This document shows positions 19,235 to 28,302 of a stretch of 63,615 bases of DNA, piece after piece (the first letter of the stretch is position 1; the number at the start of each line of letters is the position of its first letter). Where the stretch lies: contig JAPKCI010000009.1 of assembly GCA_028823035.1 (NCBI GenBank), positions 1 to 63,615 of the forward strand, read 5' to 3'. The notes under the pieces were generated by a model. It worked only from the letters and a program-made list of their open reading frames with translations, was not told the origin of the DNA and did no database searches. This stretch comes from Rubripirellula sp. (GTDB lineage Bacteria; Planctomycetota; Planctomycetia; Pirellulales; Pirellulaceae). Position numbers and translations under genes: made by a program.

Positions 19235-20104
19235 ATGCCAGCAAGCCTTCATCGACTCAAATGTCGTGTATCCAACACGCTCTGGAAAGCATTGCAAATC
19301 GAGCAAACCCGCACGGGTGACAGCATCTCGCACATCGTCGAGCGTGCTTTGGCAAATGAACTGGATGTCCAGCAACACTCGTTGTTTCAAGTCTCTACCA
19401 GCACAGCGTTGGTTGAAGGTGTCTTCGATGGTTGCACGCGAGTGCATGACCTGAAACGTCATGGTGACTTCGGACTGGGAACGTTCGAGGGACTCGATGG
19501 CGAAATGGTGATGCTCGACGGGACCTGTTACCAGATCCGCGATAAAGGCACAGCCCATGAAGTTTCCGATGACGCGTGGGTTCCCTTCGCGACCATCACA
19601 AGGTTCATTGGAAACCATCAATTCCAAATGAACGATGCCAAAAGTTTTCAAGAGATGCTTGAGCAACTCGACCAACAGCGACCTTCGAATAATCTGTTTG
19701 TTGGATTCCGTATCGAAGGTCTCTTTGAGGATTTGTCACTTCGCGCTATTTGCAAAGCTCATCAGGGAGAAAACCTGGTGGAGGCCGTCGAACACCAAAG
19801 TCAATTTCACTCTAATCGAGAAGAGGGAACTCTGGTCGGGTTCTGGGCGCCATCCTATGCCACTTCGATCACTGTCCCAGGATACCACTTTCACTTCATC
19901 AACACAGAACGGAATTTCGGGGGACATGTGTTCAACCTGCGCGGAAAAAATCTTCAGGTCAGCATGCATATCGAAACGGATATCCACCTCGCTATCCCAG
20001 AAACACAACAATTCATGGAAGTCGACCTGAGCGGCGAACCAACCGACGCGTTGGATGTCGCCGAAAAAAGTCCCGAAATATTTCGCGATCGAGAGCAACT
20101 CTAA
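19235..20104 (+). CDS. Acetolactate decarboxylase with N-terminal ribbon-helix-helix-like extension
   Basis: Residues 50-289 of this 289-residue protein match the alpha-acetolactate decarboxylase family (BudA/AlsD), which converts 2-acetolactate to acetoin and CO2. The zinc site is visible: His218 and His220 in GYHFHF and His231 in GGHVFNL, with the same 2- and 11-residue spacing as in the known enzymes. Residues 7-43 (RLKCRVSNTLWKALQ..., TGDSISHIVERALANEL) look like a ribbon-helix-helix DNA-binding domain of the CopG/Arc type: a basic beta strand, helix, TG turn and second helix. This extension is absent from the classical 235-260 residue enzyme. ATG 19235 has AGGT six bases upstream. No acetolactate synthase gene is in the window. 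The decarboxylase call is firm; the DNA-binding call is from pattern only. Confidence 0.85.
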   Translation: MPASLHRLKCRVSNTLWKALQIEQTRTGDSISHIVERALANELDVQQHSLFQVSTSTALVEGVFDGCTRVHDLKRHGDFGLGTFEGLDGEMVMLDGTCYQIRDKGTAHEVSDDAWVPFATITRFIGNHQFQMNDAKSFQEMLEQLDQQRPSNNLFVGFRIEGLFEDLSLRAICKAHQGENLVEAVEHQSQFHSNREEGTLVGFWAPSYATSITVPGYHFHFINTERNFGGHVFNLRGKNLQVSMHIETDIHLAIPETQQFMEVDLSGEPTDALDVAEKSPEIFRDREQL

Positions 20105-20170
20105 AAGCAGCGTCTTGGCATCGCAAAGCCGAAACGGACTCAACCCATCTCACGACAAGTTCCAAGTAGA

Positions 20171-21223
20171 TCACCGCATCGTGGCAACAAACGCTGCCAC
20201 CATTACAACTGCCAACACCACAGCACAAATCATCAGGATTTTTGCGGTTGATTGTTCCTGCGTGCCATCCCTGCCAGAACGCAATCGAGTTGTCAATGAT
20301 TCAGTCTCGTTTTCAACAGCTTGAATATCACCAAAATGCGCATGTACGTTGGACAGTTCGGAAGCGGAAGTTTCGGCCAGAACACGATGCAGTTCATCCG
20401 TGACCTCTGCGGCAGAAACGGGTCGTTCTTTTCTGTTCTTGGAAAGCAGACGATCAACCAATCGACAAAAATCTGGTGGGCAAGCAGGTGCCAGATCGAT
20501 CAGTCGAGGCGACTGGTCTTCGATATGCCTTCGCATCATTTCATAAAAGGTTACGGTTGCATCACCGTCACGTGGTGCGAAAGGAGTTCGTCCAACCAGG
20601 CATTCGAACAAAATGCAGCCGAGCGCATAAAGATCAGCCCGCCCATCGATACTGTCGTCACCGATTGCTTGTTCAGGTGCAATGTAATACGCAGACCCCA
20701 CAGTAGTCCCAGCCAACGTCAGCATCGGTGACTCGACGTCCCGAGCAAGACCAAAGTCGCCCAACTTGAGCCGTCCATCCTCTGATAGAAAAATATTGGC
20801 AGGTTTTAGATCGCGATGCAGGATTCCGTGATCATGAAAATGTTGCAACCCCTGCGCAATCTGAACACCACACTGGCATGTTTCCCGCCAAGGCAAACTG
20901 TGTCGCTGACTCAACACGTCTTCCAACGATCCCCAAGGCAGATACTGCATAGCAAAATAGAGGATGCCATCTTCGACACCACAGTCACGGTAAGCGACAA
21001 TGTGTGGATCATCCAGTTTCTGTGCGACTGCGATCTCACGAATGAACCGAGCATGGATTTCCTCAATCTCATCTGCGCCCGGACGCAGGACCTTGACCGC
21101 TACCTGTGCTTGACATTCGCGGTCATCTGCCACGAACACATTACCGGCACCACCCCCACCAATCTTTCGAGTGATGAGGTACGGACCCAAAATCGAGCCA
21201 ACACCAACCTTTCGATTACTCAT
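20171..21223 (-). CDS. Hanks-type Ser/Thr protein kinase with C-terminal membrane anchor
   Basis: The 350-residue protein is almost entirely a eukaryotic-type protein kinase domain (about residues 15-285): glycine loop IGGGGAGNVF, ATP-binding Lys44 in VAVKVL, catalytic HRDLKPAN with Asp138, and metal-binding DFG at 156-158. A linker of about 40 residues leads to one transmembrane helix at the very C-terminus (ILMICAVVLAVVMVAAFVAT), leaving only a few residues on the far side. It is therefore a cytoplasmic kinase anchored in the membrane with no sensor domain. The start is ATG 21223; a GTG at 21232 in frame is possible. It converges with the acetolactate decarboxylase gene, 66 bp apart, and diverges from the DUF1559 gene. 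Confidence 0.92.
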   Translation of the reverse strand: MSNRKVGVGSILGPYLITRKIGGGGAGNVFVADDRECQAQVAVKVLRPGADEIEEIHARFIREIAVAQKLDDPHIVAYRDCGVEDGILYFAMQYLPWGSLEDVLSQRHSLPWRETCQCGVQIAQGLQHFHDHGILHRDLKPANIFLSEDGRLKLGDFGLARDVESPMLTLAGTTVGSAYYIAPEQAIGDDSIDGRADLYALGCILFECLVGRTPFAPRDGDATVTFYEMMRRHIEDQSPRLIDLAPACPPDFCRLVDRLLSKNRKERPVSAAEVTDELHRVLAETSASELSNVHAHFGDIQAVENETESLTTRLRSGRDGTQEQSTAKILMICAVVLAVVMVAAFVATMR

Positions 21224-21744
21224 TGCTAGCACGTGTCCTGAGCAAAAGATGGGACCGGTTTGATTTCAGAAATGATTTTCAAGCGAGCATGATCCTCAGA
21301 CAAACCTCACGAGCGTGCAATGGCATCCTGAACTGCGGATCATCAAATCGAACCGCGGATCATCAAATTCGATAAATCCACCATCATCCGTCCACGTGGT
21401 ATTTAGTGGACGTGTGTGGGTCCCACCATTCGTCAAGCAAGCTTGGGGGAACCGCTTACTCATCCATCAACGCTGGTATGGCGTGATGCTGAAATGGCAG
21501 TTCACACGGAAAATCCGCAATCAAGTCGAGTCAGCACGGCTCGGGCAACACTGTTTCAGAACTTTTTTCCGCTAAAATCGCATTTACCGTTGTTTTGAAC
21601 TCGATTGATACTCCGGAATGCAATTATCAGGTATGCTGTTGTGTGCCGCTCTATGAACCAAGCAGGGACCAGCCAGAGGAAGGAACGGGCAATCTTTACA
21701 GTGTCTTTGTTTCGTTAAATGACTTCTGCAACTTCAAAATCGTT
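21224..21744. other. Divergent intergenic region with 20 bp direct repeat
   Basis: The 521 bp between the kinase and the DUF1559 gene contain a 20 bp tandem duplication at 21330-21369. The open frame upstream of the DUF1559 start and the small frames at 21315-21598 have no recognisable features. Promoters for both flanking genes are expected here. Confidence 0.4.
21330..21369. repeat. 20 bp tandem duplication
   Basis: Two adjacent copies of GAACYGCGGATCATCAAATY differ at two positions. They lie upstream of both the minus-strand kinase and the plus-strand DUF1559 gene and could be an operator or simply a slippage duplication. Confidence 0.75.
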
Positions 21745-22962
21745 ATGAAAAACAATCAACGAGTCGGGTTTACCCTCGTCGAATTACTGGTAGTAATCGC
21801 GATCATTGGCGTCTTGGTCGGTTTACTACTACCTGCAGTTCAGGCCGCCCGTGAAGCAGCCCGACGCATGAGCTGCAGTAACAATTTCAAACAAATCGGT
21901 CTTGGGTTTCACAATTACCATTCCGCGTACAAAGTGTTGCCAATGGAACGTGGGGGCACATCTCGGTTTGGCAGTAATCTGCAAGCTCGAACCCCGGTTC
22001 CCCAAGGTGCGGCATATGGGGGCAACAACTTTCACAACCTGAGCGTTCTGGTACCGCTACTTCCATTCGTGGAACAACAGGCGCTGTGGCAAGAAATTTC
22101 AAATCCGTATGCAGTCAAGGAACCTGCCTCTGCTGTTGGGCTGTACTTTGCTGCGATGGGACCGCAGGTCGCCATGAGTCTCGCGAATCACAGCAACTTT
22201 CAATATGACCCATGGTTGACCGAAATCCCGACTTACAGATGTCCCAGCGATCCGGGTGTCGGTTTTCCGTCACAGGGACGCACTAATTACGGCGTGAACA
22301 TGGGAGATTCGATTCAGTACCAGAATACTGGCTGGATTCGGCAGAACGGTACAGTCAATCGGGTGGTTGCGGGGCGTGCAAGGAACACCTGCCGAGGCAT
22401 GTTTGTCCCTCGATATGCCACGCGTTTTCGTGACGTTCTAGATGGATTGTCGAATACCATTATGGGCGCAGAAATGAACACCGACATGGGTGATCGCAAT
22501 ATCACCACGCACGCCAACCGTGCTCCGGGAATTTTGAACAACCCCATGTTGTGCGGAAGAGGTCGTGATCCTGCCCGGATGCGGTACTGGAGTCCCACCG
22601 CATCGCTTGTCAACAGTGTTCAAGTCCAGCGTGGATACAAGTGGGCTAATGGGATGTGCGTAAATACAGGTATCACCACGATCATTCCTCCGAATGGTCC
22701 CATTTGCAGCAATGGCAACAATACGTTCACCATTGGCATCTACCCGCCCAGCAGTCGACACCCTGGTGGTGTTCACGTGTTGATGGGTGACGGTTCAGTC
22801 ACATTCATTACGGATTCCATCGAAGCCGGTTTTTGTGGCATTGGCAACGTCAAGTGGAATGGAACCGGTAATCGTTCTCCCGGCAGCAAGAGTGCCTACG
22901 GACTGTGGGGCGCATTGGGAACTCGGGCAAACAGTGAAATCATCGGTCCATGGTCAAACTGA
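21745..22962 (+). CDS. DUF1559 pseudopilin-like surface protein
   Basis: The 405-residue protein begins with a type IV pilin-like prepilin leader: a short basic head, then G/FTLVELLVVIAIIG with the cleavage-site glycine-phenylalanine and Glu5, followed by a hydrophobic helix and the planctomycete continuation LLPAVQAAREAARRMSC. The C-terminus has HPGGVHVLMGDGSVTFI, the H-x(n)-DG motif typical of DUF1559. These proteins are very numerous in planctomycetes and are thought to be assembled by, or tethered through, a type II secretion or pilus-like system. ATG 21745 places the leader correctly; the longer upstream open frame would not. No other pilin or secretion gene is adjacent. Confidence 0.92.
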   Translation: MKNNQRVGFTLVELLVVIAIIGVLVGLLLPAVQAAREAARRMSCSNNFKQIGLGFHNYHSAYKVLPMERGGTSRFGSNLQARTPVPQGAAYGGNNFHNLSVLVPLLPFVEQQALWQEISNPYAVKEPASAVGLYFAAMGPQVAMSLANHSNFQYDPWLTEIPTYRCPSDPGVGFPSQGRTNYGVNMGDSIQYQNTGWIRQNGTVNRVVAGRARNTCRGMFVPRYATRFRDVLDGLSNTIMGAEMNTDMGDRNITTHANRAPGILNNPMLCGRGRDPARMRYWSPTASLVNSVQVQRGYKWANGMCVNTGITTIIPPNGPICSNGNNTFTIGIYPPSSRHPGGVHVLMGDGSVTFITDSIEAGFCGIGNVKWNGTGNRSPGSKSAYGLWGALGTRANSEIIGPWSN

Positions 22963-23208
22963 TTCCTGACCATCTCAAAAGCGAAGTGTGATAGCAAGCG
23001 CGGCCCCAATACTGCTAGTATGGACCTGTGGATAATTATCGTGAAGGCTTGGACATACGGAGCGTCGCCACGACAAGCGAGTTTTCTGTGACAAGGCTCG
23101 CGCCGATTGCATCAAACAGCATGCATGAAGCATCACCGCGTTCCTAACCTTGGCTTGCACAAACGATTTCGAGTTACTCAAGAGAACTTCTGGCGTTCCG
23201 CTATTGCC

Positions 23209-23862
23209 ATGAGCTCAAAAACATTCATTGTCACCGGTGCAACGTGTCTTTGCCTGACCATGCTGTGGCTTGCTTACAGCTTCAAAGAGGCGAGCAACCA
23301 AAACAATGATCCGCTTGGTGGTATTTCACAGGAGAGATACGATGCGATCGTTTTTCTGGACGACATAGAGAGCAACCAGGACAACGGCGCGCAGATCCAC
23401 TTACTGAAATTCATTGACACCCATGGCAACTCGGTATCCACCTCGAAATACAAGGGCCAGAAAAACCTGCTGATCGTCTTCACTCGCGGGTTTTCAGGAA
23501 GGATCTGCCCCTACTGCACCACGCAGACATCTCGGCTGATTAAAAACTACGAAAGGTTTACCGCTCTCGATACCGAAATTCTCTTGATTTTCCCCGGCTC
23601 GACAGACCAATTGCCGGACTTCAAAAAGGCTGGTCTGGAAGTCTCCGGAACCGGAAACGACAAGTTCGGATTCCCGATCCTGCTCGATCCGGATCTATAC
23701 GCGGTGAATAAGCTCAAGATCGCGGACCAACTTTCCAAACCATCAATTTTGGTTCTCAACAAACAGGGCGACGTCGTGATGTTCTACGCCGGGAACAATC
23801 CGGGTGACCGACCATCAATCAATGCGTTGCTGGCCCTACTGGAAACGATGCAGGACCAATAG
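23209..23862 (+). CDS. Membrane-anchored peroxiredoxin-like thioredoxin-fold protein
   Basis: The 217-residue protein has an N-terminal hydrophobic segment (about residues 6-23) that should anchor or export it, followed by a peroxiredoxin/AhpC-TSA-like domain. The active site is probably GRICPYCTTQT, where the CxxC cysteines could be peroxidatic and resolving or a disulfide-exchange pair. Later strands (ILLIFPGS, FPILLDPD, SILVLNKQGDVV) fit the thioredoxin fold. It may detoxify peroxide or keep secreted haem proteins reduced; the latter is inference from the abundance of CxxCH proteins here. ATG 23209 is preferred; an upstream in-frame TTG at 23107 would add 34 residues before the hydrophobic segment. 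It converges with the ThuA multidomain gene with only 12 bp between stops. Confidence 0.75.
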   Translation: MSSKTFIVTGATCLCLTMLWLAYSFKEASNQNNDPLGGISQERYDAIVFLDDIESNQDNGAQIHLLKFIDTHGNSVSTSKYKGQKNLLIVFTRGFSGRICPYCTTQTSRLIKNYERFTALDTEILLIFPGSTDQLPDFKKAGLEVSGTGNDKFGFPILLDPDLYAVNKLKIADQLSKPSILVLNKQGDVVMFYAGNNPGDRPSINALLALLETMQDQ

Positions 23863-23874
23863 ACGCAACCCTGA

Positions 23875-26800
23875 TCATTGATTGACCAGTGAATTCATAT
23901 AGTCGACGATCGCAGCGAGGTCGGTGACCGAATATTTGTCCATCAGGCCTTCCGGCATCACTGACGTCTTTAGAGTCTTGCGGATCTCGATCTCATCCTT
24001 GCTAATCTGATGTTCCTTGGCCTGAGCGTCACGAAGAGTCACACGATCAGCCAATTCATTGGTCACAAATCCAACCACAACACGACCATCAACTGTCAGG
24101 ATGGATGTGGTTGCAAAGCCCTGCGCAATGGTCTTGTTCGGTTGCAGAACAGCCTCGGCAAGCTGCTGTCTTTTGTAAGTTGCTGCAATGTTGCCAAGAT
24201 ATGGCCCCTGCTGCTTGGCGTCTTTGCTGACCGTATGACATGCCACGCAATTCGCCTCTTTAAACAGTTGTTGACCACGAGCCACATCCCCGGACGTCAG
24301 GGTAAATTGCTGCAATGCAGCATCCACACCAATCGATTCAATACGGGGGAGATTTGAGTTCATTTCTTCGGCAATGCGGAGTCTTTTCACTGCACGCTGA
24401 ACAGTTTCTGCCAGAACTGAATCCGGCTGACTCGTCAATTGAAGAATACGATCATCCAGATAGTGGTTCTGTGTTTCCACCGCTACCTTGATCAACCTGA
24501 GTTGCCGATCAGCCTGTTTCCACATGGAATCAATAGCAAGGTTCGCTCGCTCGCGAACCTCGGGGCTGGCGTTCTTTTTTTGAGCAATATCAAGCACTGC
24601 AGCATCCGCCCAAAACGCGACTGCCTTGTCCTCTGATTCGCACACATCCAAAACAACGTCCAGCTGATTTTGCAGTAGTCGCGAGTTCGCAAGACTCTTA
24701 AAGGCTCGCTGCTGGTCGCGTTTCGCCGCATCACCACTGAGACCAGCAACGGCAACCAATGCTGGCTTTAATGCTGCGGGCTGGTTGGATTTAACCAAGG
24801 CTGTGACGGCCTGAGCCAAAGACGCTGATGAAAGGGAGGGGTTCCTGACTGCTGAGGCAAGGAACTCAACACTTCCCTCGGGTAACTGACTCGCGGCGGA
24901 TAGTTTTTCAATGGTTGGGGCCACCAATTCAAAATCATCTGCTGCGATGGCCATCATTTGCTCAACCACATCATCGATCTGGATTCGATGCCGATTGATT
25001 TCGAGAATCAGAGCAGTGACTTCCTCGGCATTGGCTTCTTTCAATTGTCGTTGAAGCCAATCATTGATTCGCGATGTCTCGCTCCACGCCTCAGGTTGAT
25101 AGTACGGTCCCCGGGTGTCTGGCCGCGTGCCCCACGACCCCCCCTTCCAGGATCCCTCTTGATAATGCAACCGGCACAAAGCCGCCCTGAGATGCTGACG
25201 ATTGGTTGCATCCGATTCCTCAGCGGCTCGTTTCAACAAAGCCGTCACAACTTCTGGAGTGTGCATTTTCGCAAGGGCACGCAACCCGGCCGGCTGAACT
25301 TCTGGCTTGGTGGCCAACTGCGCATCGGCAGTCACCAAACAGGCATCCACAGCTTGGCGACTCGCCAGTGCCCTGATGGCGATATGAACCACGACCGAGT
25401 CCGAATGATTCAGAGCCTCAATCATCTCGTCGATCGTGGCATCCTGCTGGATTCGAGCTGCGAGATTTCTGGCTTCGCTTCGCTGAGCAGGAATCTCAGC
25501 CATCGGTTGGCGATACCGCTCATCACCACGTCGCATCAACTCCCGCTGGGCAGCAAGTCGACGTCGGTAGCTGGGATCATCAAGCAGCAAGGCCAACTCA
25601 TCTGACGACAAATCGACAAACATTGGCATCGGCCGATCCTGAATTCCCTTGGGCTTCACGCAGATCACATACCCAACGTCAGAACCGGCCCATTTGAATG
25701 TCGCTCCCTTCCAACTTGCACAGAACAAGCGACTATTGCCGTCAACATCTGCGTCAGTGGGTCGAGTCATCCGAACAAGTGGCTGAGGTGCTGCTGTTTC
25801 CACAAACGTCGCCCCTTGAGGGCTGACCGAATGCCGCCAAATCGCTCCCGTTCCCCAATCGGCCGTCAACGGCGAATCATTCCAGACACCGAAACCGGGC
25901 TCATCAAGATAGGTAGCTCCACAACCTGAACCGCCGCCATAATCGGCAAGAGGAGCAACGCACTCATCTGCAAAGTTCTTGTACAGGCGTGGGTAACCAT
26001 GGTCGTCACCGCCCGTGAAGTGGTGGAACCGTACATCCCAACCGCCTCCATCATTGGTGTTGTCCCGCGCAAACAGATCCATGCGGGGGCTGACCGCAAC
26101 TTCAAGAATATTTCGCGTGCCCGTGGAATAAACCTCAAGCCCGGTCCCATCGGGCCGCACACGAATCACACCGCCGCCGCGATGAGTCAATTTGCGGCCA
26201 TCGGTCCCCTCGGCCCCCATGAATCCAAAATCACCACCCGCGATATACAGCCAGCCATCGACCCCAATGCTCAGGCCGTTGGTGGTGTGATCCGCTGGAC
26301 GTTTGTCATATCCAAAGGCCAAATTGCTGACCAATATTTCCTGCTTATCGGCAACGCCATCTCCATCAACATCGATGAACGCTGAAAGATGAGGTGGGTG
26401 CATCAGATAAAGCCGATCATGGTCCCAGACCAACCCGCGTGGCGCATCAACTTCACAGAACACCTTGGTTTCATCCGCCCGACCGTCACCATCAATATCT
26501 CGCAACCGGATCACGCGTCCACGCTCGGGGTCCCGCCCAAGCGACCCGTTACCGTCAGAACTCACATACAATGTTCCATCGGGGGCAGAGGCAACAAACA
26601 CGGGGTAGTTGACCGCAGGCGGAGCAGCAAACACCGTTGCCTCAAACCCGTCTGCCACCTTCACATCCTTCAGAATCGCAGCCTCCTGTGCTTCACTCAG
26701 AGGTTTGATTTCCGGCGGCAGATTACCTTTCTTGGCGTAGGGATCCGCCAACTTCGGCTCATAGGTAAACGGTTTGCCATCCTGCTTGGTTGGCCAGAGA

Positions 26801-28035
26801 GTCTTGATACCTTCGCCTTTCAACGACACCTCACGGATACTGCACCAACCGCCGACCGCACTCAAACCCATGATGCGCATGTGCTTGACCGGTAGGGTCT
26901 GATTCAACGCAAGATCACCGCTGATGACACGATTATTCTTCGACGCATCGAGCAGCGGTGTCCATTGCTTCCCATCTACTGATCCTTCGACTAAAAACTG
27001 ATAAACGTTTTCAAATTCCCATCTGATCTTAATGGACTTCACCTTGAATGGCCGCTTGAATTCCCACGCCAGCCACTGCGGGTAACTGGCACCAGCGGCA
27101 CACCAGCGGGTTTCTTGGTTGCCGTCAAAAGCATTGAACGGAAAGTTCGGTTCCTGAGTCGAAGAGGCCGATGGCGTCACAAGAGTCGAATCTTTAGGCA
27201 TGACCCCCAGCTTCGGCACAACCGTAGGTTGGTCCCGCTTCTCAATGAAGGTGATTTTATTTTTGCCAGAGTACGCCTGCAGGTACTCAGGACTCAATTT
27301 GCCACACGCCCAAAGCAGTCCTCTTGTCACCAGATCAAGGTACCGGTCATCAGCCACCGTTGCCGTATTGTGACCAAGAGTTGTGCTGAAACTCTTCGCA
27401 CCCTGTTTCTCATTCGTCCACGCAACAACGGCCTTTTCGTCGACTGTTTTTCCGTTCCGGCTAAAAGACTGTGCTCCGGTCGCCAGCGGTTTCGCGTCAT
27501 GCATTGCCGCGTTGTTGTACAGTTCTTCCTTGATGGTCGTCCAATCAGCTAGCCCCTGTGTGATCGGATGTACTTTGTCGACAAACGAAATGGAAATTGG
27601 TTCTTGGGGCCCATGACTTGTCGATTTCAGCCCCAGGTGTTTGAACCACAAATCTGTCTCATTGCGAAACGAATGCATCGCGCAGTGCAAATGGACAGCC
27701 GGAATGGTCCGGTGAACCTCAAGAATACGTTGCAAGACGGCCACATCCTTGTTACTCGCGGCGCACTCGTCGTGAATAATTACATCATAGCCCTTGGCCC
27801 AATCGGGACTCTCGAAGAGCGGAAACGGAGGGTTGGTACTTTGGTCATCAGTCCAGTAAACATCGACCTGGACGTTGGCTCTCTGTTGGATACCCTTGAA
27901 TAAGGCTTCATGCTGTCCCTTGTAATCATGGCAGCACCCTCCAGCAATCAGAAGCGCTTTGATTGGCTTTGTTTCTGCACGCCCCACGGCCCCAAAAATC
28001 AACAGCACAGCAATGGAAAGTTGAATGCGTTTCAT
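23875..28035 (-). CDS. ThuA / F5-8C / PVC-type dehydrogenase / HEAT / haem-binding multidomain protein
   Basis: This 1386-residue secreted protein strings together several domains. After a signal peptide (1-20) comes a ThuA-like domain (about 23-245; ALLIAGGCCHDYKGQHEA, YDVIIHDECAA, HLHCAMHSFR). A galactose-binding/discoidin domain follows (about 285-415). Then comes a beta-propeller of the PVC-type membrane-bound dehydrogenase kind (about 440-815; FVASAPDGTLYVSSDGNG, DIDGDGRADETKVF), then HEAT-like helices (about 845-1190), and finally a haem-binding domain with CVACH at 1263-1267. The domain set suggests binding a glycan, oxidising it, and passing electrons to a c-type haem. ATG 28035 has AAGGA four bases upstream. 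Similar architectures are common in planctomycetes and related PVC bacteria, but no substrate is known. Confidence 0.88.
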   Translation of the reverse strand: MKRIQLSIAVLLIFGAVGRAETKPIKALLIAGGCCHDYKGQHEALFKGIQQRANVQVDVYWTDDQSTNPPFPLFESPDWAKGYDVIIHDECAASNKDVAVLQRILEVHRTIPAVHLHCAMHSFRNETDLWFKHLGLKSTSHGPQEPISISFVDKVHPITQGLADWTTIKEELYNNAAMHDAKPLATGAQSFSRNGKTVDEKAVVAWTNEKQGAKSFSTTLGHNTATVADDRYLDLVTRGLLWACGKLSPEYLQAYSGKNKITFIEKRDQPTVVPKLGVMPKDSTLVTPSASSTQEPNFPFNAFDGNQETRWCAAGASYPQWLAWEFKRPFKVKSIKIRWEFENVYQFLVEGSVDGKQWTPLLDASKNNRVISGDLALNQTLPVKHMRIMGLSAVGGWCSIREVSLKGEGIKTLWPTKQDGKPFTYEPKLADPYAKKGNLPPEIKPLSEAQEAAILKDVKVADGFEATVFAAPPAVNYPVFVASAPDGTLYVSSDGNGSLGRDPERGRVIRLRDIDGDGRADETKVFCEVDAPRGLVWDHDRLYLMHPPHLSAFIDVDGDGVADKQEILVSNLAFGYDKRPADHTTNGLSIGVDGWLYIAGGDFGFMGAEGTDGRKLTHRGGGVIRVRPDGTGLEVYSTGTRNILEVAVSPRMDLFARDNTNDGGGWDVRFHHFTGGDDHGYPRLYKNFADECVAPLADYGGGSGCGATYLDEPGFGVWNDSPLTADWGTGAIWRHSVSPQGATFVETAAPQPLVRMTRPTDADVDGNSRLFCASWKGATFKWAGSDVGYVICVKPKGIQDRPMPMFVDLSSDELALLLDDPSYRRRLAAQRELMRRGDERYRQPMAEIPAQRSEARNLAARIQQDATIDEMIEALNHSDSVVVHIAIRALASRQAVDACLVTADAQLATKPEVQPAGLRALAKMHTPEVVTALLKRAAEESDATNRQHLRAALCRLHYQEGSWKGGSWGTRPDTRGPYYQPEAWSETSRINDWLQRQLKEANAEEVTALILEINRHRIQIDDVVEQMMAIAADDFELVAPTIEKLSAASQLPEGSVEFLASAVRNPSLSSASLAQAVTALVKSNQPAALKPALVAVAGLSGDAAKRDQQRAFKSLANSRLLQNQLDVVLDVCESEDKAVAFWADAAVLDIAQKKNASPEVRERANLAIDSMWKQADRQLRLIKVAVETQNHYLDDRILQLTSQPDSVLAETVQRAVKRLRIAEEMNSNLPRIESIGVDAALQQFTLTSGDVARGQQLFKEANCVACHTVSKDAKQQGPYLGNIAATYKRQQLAEAVLQPNKTIAQGFATTSILTVDGRVVVGFVTNELADRVTLRDAQAKEHQISKDEIEIRKTLKTSVMPEGLMDKYSVTDLAAIVDYMNSLVNQ

Positions 28036-28302
28036 GTGTTCCTTTTCTGAGTGCGACTCCGCTCGATTTTTCGATTCATGAATTCCGATAGCGGGCGGAG
28101 GCGAGTTCGAAAAAACATTACTGATACGAATACCTGCTTGCCCGTGGACGGCAACGGCGTGGTACCCAAACCACGCACCGTTGCGTTCGACACCACTGAG
28201 CCAGTCAAACCAGGAAAAGAAAATACTGGGGGGGGGGAGTCTGCCAAGTTGCTGATGCCACCTGCCATCCGAAGCAACATTCAAACTGGGCGTCGCGCCC
28301 AA

